5,119 nucleotides of DNA from Clostridiales bacterium (lineage in GTDB: Bacteria; Bacillota; Clostridia; Oscillospirales; QAMX01): assembly GCA_016285815.1 (NCBI GenBank), contig JAEERN010000054.1, positions 1 through 5,119 on the forward strand. Direction: 5' to 3'. The notes below the pieces were generated by a model, which saw only the letters and a list, made by a program, of their open reading frames with translations, ran no database searches and had not been told where the DNA came from. Both the position numbers and the translations under genes were made by a program. Positions 1 through 3,845 of the stretch are shown here, piece by piece (positions within the stretch are counted from its first letter, which is position 1; the number at the start of each line of letters is the position of its first letter).

Positions 1-207
1 ACGTGGGAGACCGTGCCGGGGGCCGCGCCGTACAACGTCTGCCGCAGCGCGGCGGGCGGCGCGTACGCCGGGATCGGCACCGGCCGGACGCCGGGCTGCG
101 TGGACCGGACGGCGGGGAGCGGCGTGACGTACCGCTGTTATGTGACGGCACGGTTCTCAAAGTACAAGTCCAGCCACGCCCCCACGGCGAGCGCGGCGGC
201 GAAGTGA
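1..207 (+). CDS. C-terminal end of a probable surface protein with a fibronectin type III-like module (partial)
   Basis: The reading frame is open from the first base and ends at TGA 205-207, giving 68 residues; the start lies outside the window. The visible part follows the usual bacterial Fn3-like pattern. It has a W-E-x-V-x-G-A strand at residues 2-8, a Y-N-V-x-R-S strand at 11-16, a D at 35 before a G-x-T-Y-x-C-Y-V-x-A strand at 41-50, and a serine/alanine-rich end finishing in A-A-A-K. Such modules are spacers or binding modules in secreted and cell-wall proteins of Firmicutes, often as the last domain. No LPXTG signal or transmembrane anchor follows the module, so attachment must lie upstream or the protein is released. 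Two cysteines (C14 and C33) lie in the module, with another at C46. The function of the whole protein cannot be judged from this tail. I am confident it is coding and fairly confident of the fold; the tandem terminator-like structures downstream fit a transcription unit ending here. Confidence 0.72.
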   Translation, partial: TWETVPGAAPYNVCRSAAGGAYAGIGTGRTPGCVDRTAGSGVTYRCYVTARFSKYKSSHAPTASAAAK

Positions 208-211
208 GCCG

Positions 212-228
212 GGTCCCGGCGGAAAAAA
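212..228 (+). repeat. 17-bp intergenic direct repeat, left copy
   Basis: ggtcccggcggaaaaaa is repeated exactly at 3721-3737. This copy begins four bases after the stop codon of the Fn3-type gene. The two copies lie in the gaps on either side of the three-gene cassette. Their nature is unknown. Confidence 0.45.
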
Positions 229-235
229 CGGAACG

Positions 236-253
236 GCGGGGCCGCGGCCCCGC
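236..253. repeat. Perfect 18-bp GC palindrome, possible hairpin
   Basis: The sequence gcggggccgcggccccgc equals its own reverse complement. As RNA it could form a 7-bp stem with a 4-base loop. It sits 28 bases after the upstream stop codon and just before the better terminator at 267-312. It is followed by TTGAAAAA rather than a T run, so alone it is a poor terminator. It may be the first hairpin of a tandem terminator or a protein-binding palindrome. Confidence 0.4.
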
Positions 254-266
254 TTGAAAAAGAGAG

Positions 267-312
267 GTCCCCGCGGCGGAGACGGCCCGTCGTCCCGGCC
301 GCGGGGACTTTT
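267..312 (+). terminator. Intrinsic terminator after the Fn3-type gene
   Basis: An 11-bp perfect inverted repeat (gtccccgcggc at 267-277, gccgcggggac at 298-308) is followed at once by TTTT (309-312). The 20-base loop region can fold further through gacg/cgtc (281-284 with 288-291). On the opposite strand the same stem is followed by CTCTCTTTTT, so it could work both ways, although no - strand gene is seen here. It separates the upstream surface-protein gene from the promoter at 365-393. Confidence 0.7.
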
Positions 313-364
313 CGCGCGGAGAGGCCGAAACGGGGCGAAAAGGGCCGGAAAAGGCCGCGGACCC

Positions 365-393
365 TTGACAAATCCGGGAAAGTGGTGTACAGT
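365..393 (+). promoter_or_regulatory. Sigma-A (sigma-70)-type promoter for the phosphatase cassette
   Basis: A consensus -35 TTGACA (365-370) is followed after exactly 17 bases by TACAGT (388-393), which matches the TATAAT -10 at four of six positions. Transcription would start near 400 and give a leader of about 50 bases. This is the best promoter in the window. It lies after the terminator at 267-312 and before the ATG at 453, which is where a promoter for the three-gene unit is expected. A housekeeping-type promoter suggests the cassette is made constitutively and controlled by signal rather than by amount; that part is inference. Confidence 0.72.
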
Positions 394-413
394 TAGACCG
401 GTCATCAAACAGG

Positions 414-436
414 CCGGGGCCGCGCGTCGTCCCCGG
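414..436 (+). promoter_or_regulatory. Small leader stem-loop next to the ribosome binding site
   Basis: The arms ccgggg (414-419) and ccccgg (431-436) pair perfectly across an 11-base loop in the predicted leader. An alternative tight pairing, gtcc (429-432) with ggac (438-441), would bring the structure right up to the AGGAG. The ribosome binding site itself (442-446) stays single-stranded in both. In GC-rich DNA short stems like this arise by chance, so a regulatory role is only a possibility. Confidence 0.22.
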
Positions 437-441
437 GGGAC

Positions 442-446
442 AGGAG
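442..446 (+). promoter_or_regulatory. Ribosome binding site of the phosphatase gene
   Basis: AGGAG lies six bases before the ATG at 453. It favours this ATG over the next in-frame ATG at 477. Confidence 0.8.
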
Positions 447-452
447 AGCGGC

Positions 453-2621
453 ATGCCGGAAAAAAGCGTCAGGGAAATGACCCTGTTCGAGAGACAGCAC
501 TATTCTCTGGCCTCACGGACCTTTCGGGCCACCATCGCGGGCTCGCTGGTGCTGGGGCTGGTCGCCCTGCTGGTCGGACTCGGGCTCTATGCCTATGCGC
601 TGGGCGGACAGTACGTCGGCGCGGCCTTCGATCTGTCCCGGACCGCCTCGGTGGTGCTGCCGTACGCCGCGGATGCGGAGGCGCTGTCCGGCGAGGTCAT
701 GGCGCGGTACCGCGCCCTGTCGGACGAAGAGCGCGAGCAGGCGGGAACGGAAGCCTACCGCGCGCATTTTGCCGGGATCGAAGCGGACGGGACGTATCGG
801 GCGGCGGTCGAGACTTTGAAGCTGCTGCTGGGCTCCGGGGACATGGAAGCGCTGTATCTGGGCCGGTTCGACGCCGAAAGCGGCGCCTTCGTCTATTTTG
901 CCGACGCGGCGGCGGATCCGGCGGCGGCCCGCGGACCGGGCGACTGGGTCCCGACCGAGAGCCGGACGATCCGGAAGTTTTTGGGCTGGGACGGCGTCGG
1001 ACGGCTGTACCGGATCGAAAGGACCGGGACCGGCGGCTGGCGCGCCGTCAGCGGCGTGCCGGTGCGGAACGGAGCGGGCGAGACCGTCGCCTTTGTCCTG
1101 GCCGACGTGCGGCTGACCGCCGTGGCCAAGGGCATGCGGAGCTTCACGCTGCAGTATGCGGTCGCCATGTTCCTCGCGGTGAACGCGGTGGGGATCCTCA
1201 TGGCGCGGCGCATGAGCCGGACTCTGGTCCGGCCGATCAACGAGATCGCCGGGGCGGCCGAACGGTACGTCCGGGACCGGAAGGAGGGCGCCGGCGGGAC
1301 GGAGCACTTCGCCGGGCTGAAGATCTCGACCGGCGACGAGGTGGAGAATCTGGCGCTGGTCATGGCGGACATGGAGCGGGAGCTTTCGGCCTTTGAAGAC
1401 GATCTGACCCGGGTCACGGCGGAAAAGGAGCGCGTCGGCACGGAGCTTGCGCTGGCCAAGCGCATCCAGGCCGACATGATGCCGAACATCTTCCCGGCGT
1501 TCCCGGACCGCCCGGACTTCGACGTGTTCGCCTCTATGACGCCCGCCAAGGAGGTCGGCGGCGACTTTTACGACTTTTTCCTGGTGGACGAGGACCATCT
1601 GGCGCTGGTCATGGCGGACGTGTCCGGCAAGGGCGTGCCCGCGGCGCTGTTCATGATGGTCTCGAAGATCCTGGTCCAGAACGAGACCATGAGCGGGCTC
1701 AGCCCGCGCGAGGTGCTGGAGCGGATGAACGAGCAGATCTGCGCGAACAACCGCGAGGAGATGTTCGTGACGGTCTGGCTCGGCATCCTCGACCTCTCGA
1801 CGGGGCGGCTGACCGCGGCCAACGCGGGCCACGAGTATCCCGTCCTCAAGCGGCCGGGCGGCGACTTTGAGATCCTGCGCGACAAGCACGGGTTCGTCGT
1901 CGGCGGGATGGCGGGGATGAAATACCGGGAATACGAGCTGAAGCTGGAGCCGGGAGCCAAGCTGTTCCTTTACACCGACGGACTGACCGAGGCCGCGGAC
2001 GCGTCCAACGCGCCGTTCGGAAAGGACCGCATGCTGGAGGCGCTGTGCCGCGCGGAGAGGGGCACCCCCCGGGAGATCCTCGAGACGGTGTCCGGCGTGG
2101 CGGAGCTCTTCGTCGGCGACGCGCCGCAGTTCGACGATCTGACCATGCTCTGCGTCCACTATATCGGAAAGGACGCGGACCGGGCCGGCCGGGAGCTGAC
2201 CGTGGAGGCCTCGGTGCAGAACATCGCCCGGGTCACGGAGTTCGTGAACGGGGCGCTGGACCGGGCCGGCTGTCCGGACAGGGCCAGACGCCAGATCGAC
2301 GTGGCCGTGGACGAGCTGTTCAGCAACATCGCCCGCTATGCCTATACGCCCGGCACCGGGTTCGTCACGGTGCGCGTGGCGATAGGGCGGGAGCCGGCCG
2401 CGGCGGAGATCACCTTCACCGACGGCGGCGCCCCCTACGACCCCTATGCGCTGGAGGAGCCGGACACGACGCTTCCGGCGGAGGAACGGGAGATCGGGGG
2501 GCTTGGCGTGTTCCTGGTCAAAAAGCTCATGGACGAGGCGGTCTACGAGCGGCGGGAGGGGCGGAACGTCCACCGGATCCGGAAAAGCTTCGGACCGGCC
2601 GGCGCGGCGCCGAGGGCCTGA
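453..2621 (+). CDS. Membrane sensor protein: HAMP + SpoIIE/PP2C-type serine phosphatase + RsbW-like GHKL ATPase domain
   Basis: A 722-residue regulator that by family should remove phosphate from a STAS-domain partner, probably the protein at 3344-3640. A hydrophobic helix at about residues 27-50 and another at 233-252 enclose an outside domain of about 180 residues. The end of that domain (V-S-G-V-P-V-R-N-G-A-G, 199-209) resembles the last strands of a Cache sensor. A HAMP-like region (about 252-310) contains R-P-I-N-E-I at 260-265. A helical linker with A-K-R-I-Q-A-D-M-M-P (335-344) leads into the phosphatase (about 345-570). All expected metal-binding aspartates are visible: V-G-G-D-F-Y-D (D371, D374), A-D-V-S-G-K-G (D389), Y-T-D-G-L-T-E (D509) and D-D-L-T (D561/D562). 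The C-terminus (about 580-715) is an ATPase of the anti-sigma kinase type. It has an N box with E621 and N625, D-G-G-A-P at 657-661 and G-G-L-G-V-F-L-V-K-K at 682-691. Both catalytic domains look intact. The start is set by AGGAG six bases upstream. A gap of 104 bases separates it from the next gene. Confidence 0.93.
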   Translation: MPEKSVREMTLFERQHYSLASRTFRATIAGSLVLGLVALLVGLGLYAYALGGQYVGAAFDLSRTASVVLPYAADAEALSGEVMARYRALSDEEREQAGTEAYRAHFAGIEADGTYRAAVETLKLLLGSGDMEALYLGRFDAESGAFVYFADAAADPAAARGPGDWVPTESRTIRKFLGWDGVGRLYRIERTGTGGWRAVSGVPVRNGAGETVAFVLADVRLTAVAKGMRSFTLQYAVAMFLAVNAVGILMARRMSRTLVRPINEIAGAAERYVRDRKEGAGGTEHFAGLKISTGDEVENLALVMADMERELSAFEDDLTRVTAEKERVGTELALAKRIQADMMPNIFPAFPDRPDFDVFASMTPAKEVGGDFYDFFLVDEDHLALVMADVSGKGVPAALFMMVSKILVQNETMSGLSPREVLERMNEQICANNREEMFVTVWLGILDLSTGRLTAANAGHEYPVLKRPGGDFEILRDKHGFVVGGMAGMKYREYELKLEPGAKLFLYTDGLTEAADASNAPFGKDRMLEALCRAERGTPREILETVSGVAELFVGDAPQFDDLTMLCVHYIGKDADRAGRELTVEASVQNIARVTEFVNGALDRAGCPDRARRQIDVAVDELFSNIARYAYTPGTGFVTVRVAIGREPAAAEITFTDGGAPYDPYALEEPDTTLPAEEREIGGLGVFLVKKLMDEAVYERREGRNVHRIRKSFGPAGAAPRA

Positions 2622-2707
2622 CCGCGGGGCGGGGGACGGCTTTCAGACAACGTGAGATCGCGGCGGCGCGCGGCGCGGCCGTGGGATATCATCTTTACAA
2701 TTCTTTC

Positions 2708-2714
2708 AGAGGAG
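2708..2714 (+). promoter_or_regulatory. Ribosome binding site of the middle gene, with a GTG overlapping it
   Basis: AGAGGAG lies 11 bases before the ATG at 2726, a slightly long spacing. An in-frame GTG at 2714-2716 overlaps the last base of the site, so it cannot use it. The ATG at 2726 is therefore preferred. Confidence 0.65.
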
Positions 2715-2725
2715 TGGACGAGAAA

Positions 2726-3325
2726 ATGAGATCGGACGTCATTCACGTGACCAACGAGGGAAGCGGGATCGGCAAGGCGCTGGCAGAGGTGGAGCTGGTG
2801 GCCTCGTATAAGGCGCTTCCCAAAAAGCAGGCGCTTCACCTTCGGCTGCTGACCGAGGAGATGATGGGGATGATGCGGGCGCTGACCGGAGAGCGCGAGG
2901 CGGATTTCTGGATCGACGACGAGGACGGGACCTTCCGCCTGCATCTGGAGGTGCAGACGATCATGAACGCCGAGATGCGGAAGAAGCTGCTTTCTGCCTC
3001 GAGCAAGGGCGAGAACACCGCGGCCAAGGGCGTCATGGGGAAGATCCGCGACCTGTTCGAGCGGTTCCTCGAGCCGTCCGACGGTCAGTTCTCCAGCGCG
3101 TATCTGGCCGGTCTGACCTATACGGGCGCCGACTTCCACGAGATGTCGTCCGAGCCGCTGTGGATGTGGTCCTTCAACCAGTACAAGTCCTATGTGATGG
3201 AGAGCGGCGCGAAGAACGAGGCGTGGGACGAGCTGGAAAAATCCATCGTCGCCAGACTGGCGGATGAGGTCAAGATCGGCGTCACCAGCCGGAACGTCGA
3301 AATGGTCATCTACAAAAAGTATTGA
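2726..3325 (+). CDS. Degenerate RsbW/SpoIIAB-like (GHKL fold) protein, putative partner-switching component
   Basis: A soluble 199-residue protein with no signal peptide or membrane segment. By eye its order of elements follows the anti-sigma kinase fold. A helix with H-L-R-L-L-T-E-E-M-M-G-M-M (38-50) sits where the N box should be, followed by a strand pair (A-D-F-W-I-D at 59-64, F-R-L-H-L-E at 70-75). Next comes K-G-V-M-G-K-I-R-D-L-F at 101-111, like a worn second glycine box. The end, L-A-D-E-V-K-I-G to V-E-M-V-I-Y-K-K-Y (178-199), matches the closing strands of SpoIIAB and RsbW. The N-box asparagine is missing, no D-x-G-x-G/P box is visible, and about 65 extra residues (112-176) with several W, F and Y separate the glycine box from the last strands. 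It probably binds ATP poorly or not at all. Lying between a phosphatase and a STAS gene, 18 bases before the latter, it is likely a STAS-binding or target-binding partner. The assignment rests on pattern and context; it may be annotated elsewhere as hypothetical or ATP-binding. Confidence 0.88.
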   Translation: MRSDVIHVTNEGSGIGKALAEVELVASYKALPKKQALHLRLLTEEMMGMMRALTGEREADFWIDDEDGTFRLHLEVQTIMNAEMRKKLLSASSKGENTAAKGVMGKIRDLFERFLEPSDGQFSSAYLAGLTYTGADFHEMSSEPLWMWSFNQYKSYVMESGAKNEAWDELEKSIVARLADEVKIGVTSRNVEMVIYKKY

Positions 3326-3329
3326 AAAA

Positions 3330-3334
3330 GGGAG
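3330..3334 (+). promoter_or_regulatory. Ribosome binding site of the STAS gene
   Basis: GGGAG lies nine bases before the ATG at 3344, within the 18-base gap after the preceding stop codon. A second purine run, GAAAGG (3337-3342), is too close to the start to be the main site. Confidence 0.6.
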
Positions 3335-3343
3335 AAGAAAGGC

Positions 3344-3640
3344 ATGAAGATCGAAAAAACGCTGAACGGGAACGCGCTCAAGGTGGCCGTGGAGGGCAGA
3401 CTGGATACGATGACGGCGCCGGAGCTGGACGCTTCGCTGAAGGACAGCATTGTCGGCGTCAAGGAGCTGACGCTGGATCTGGGCGCGCTGGAGTACATCT
3501 CCTCGGCGGGGCTGCGCGTGCTGCTCTCGGCGCAGAAGATCATGAACCGGCAGGGGACCATGAAGGTCGTGAACGTGAACGAGACCGTGAACGAGGTCTT
3601 TGAGATCACGGGCTTCACCGACATCCTGACCATCGAATAA
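3344..3640 (+). CDS. STAS-domain anti-sigma factor antagonist (SpoIIAA/RsbV-like)
   Basis: A 98-residue single-domain protein, close to the usual length of SpoIIAA and RsbV. It opens with the typical strand and E-G-R-L-D-T-x-T-A-P-E-L motif (17-28). It then has L-T-L-D-L-G-A-L-E-Y-I-S-S-A-G-L-R-V-L-L at 42-61, the family's phosphorylation-site loop. Aligned with RsbV (D-S-T-G), S54 is the expected phosphorylated serine and S53 takes the place of the aspartate before it. The protein ends after a final G-F-T-D-I-L-T-I-E segment. In the family, the unphosphorylated form binds an RsbW-type kinase or another partner and frees its target, while phosphorylation blocks this. Here the likely kinase and phosphatase are both domains of the 722-residue membrane protein. 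It follows the middle gene by 18 bases, so the two are probably co-transcribed, and a strong terminator lies 22 bases after its stop. Family assignment is firm; the target is unknown. Confidence 0.95.
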   Translation: MKIEKTLNGNALKVAVEGRLDTMTAPELDASLKDSIVGVKELTLDLGALEYISSAGLRVLLSAQKIMNRQGTMKVVNVNETVNEVFEITGFTDILTIE

Positions 3641-3661
3641 GAGAGCTTCCGGGGCGTCACG

Positions 3662-3702
3662 GGCCGCCGGGGAAAACGCGGCGGTTTTCCCCGGCGGCCT
3701 TT
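3662..3702 (+). terminator. Strong intrinsic terminator closing the cassette
   Basis: A perfect 16-bp stem (3662-3677 with 3684-3699) encloses the six-base loop gcggcg and is followed by TTT (3700-3702). The stem's inner end is A-T rich (GAAAAC with GTTTTC) and its outer part is solid G-C. The T run is short, but the stem is long and sits just after the STAS stop codon. It marks the 3' end of the three-gene unit. Confidence 0.82.
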
Positions 3703-3720
3703 CGGCCGCTGCGGCAAGAC

Positions 3721-3737
3721 GGTCCCGGCGGAAAAAA
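3721..3737 (+). repeat. 17-bp intergenic direct repeat, right copy
   Basis: This is an exact copy of 212-228, here 18 bases after the end of the cassette terminator. The bases on either side of the two copies do not match, apart from the A run continuing by one more base in this copy. Confidence 0.45.
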
Positions 3738-3800
3738 ATATCCGGCACGACGCGATAAAACGCCGGCGCGGCGCGTTGTCATGGATGAAAAGCTTTGCCC

Positions 3801-3827
3801 CCCGCGCCCTGAGGCCGAGGGGGCGGG
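3801..3827 (+). promoter_or_regulatory. GC-rich stem-loop just before the LRR gene's ribosome binding site
   Basis: cccgcgccct (3801-3810) pairs with agggggcggg (3818-3827) except for one G-G mismatch, across a seven-base loop. It ends five bases before the GGGAGGAG at 3832-3839. There is no T run after it, so it is not an intrinsic terminator. It could affect access to the ribosome binding site or mRNA stability, or be chance in GC-rich DNA. Searching 3703-3845 for a promoter gave only an isolated TTGTCA (3776-3781) without a -10 at the right distance. Confidence 0.3.
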
Positions 3828-3834
3828 GAACGGG

Positions 3835-3839
3835 AGGAG
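3835..3839 (+). promoter_or_regulatory. Ribosome binding site that sets the GTG start of the LRR gene
   Basis: AGGAG, within GGGAGGAGA (3832-3840), lies six bases before GTG 3846. No in-frame ATG lies between it and the signal-peptide coding region, so it decides the start. Confidence 0.8.
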
Positions 3840-3845
3840 AAGACC

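Noticed and set aside
208..452. tRNA, riboswitch or CRISPR in the gaps (208-452, 2622-2725, 3641-3845)
   Set aside because: No tRNA-like arms, no known riboswitch motifs and no regularly spaced repeats were seen; the structures found are explained as terminators or simple hairpins.
254..1396. Open + strand frame overlapping the start of the phosphatase gene
   Set aside because: Its product is almost entirely Arg/Gly low-complexity, and it overlaps terminator, promoter and a well-supported gene in another frame.
513..2573. Long open frame on the - strand opposite the phosphatase gene (686 codons)
   Set aside because: It is rich in Arg, His, Gly and Pro with no recognisable domain, and it lies fully opposite a gene with clear catalytic motifs. 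Open antisense frames are common in GC-rich coding DNA.
2687..2701. Possible -10 boxes (TATCAT at 2687-2692, TACAAT at 2696-2701) for a promoter inside the cassette
   Set aside because: Neither has a -35-like sequence about 17 bases upstream; the region there is pure G/C. Co-transcription from the promoter at 365 is simpler.
2045..2725. Upstream extension of the middle gene's frame into the phosphatase gene
   Set aside because: The extension reads as Arg/Gly-rich noise. The AGAGGAG at 2708-2714 and the change to normal protein composition support the ATG at 2726.
2543..3748. Long - strand open frame opposite the middle and STAS genes
   Set aside because: It is His/Arg/Leu-rich without domains, runs through the cassette terminator, and is opposite two well-supported genes.
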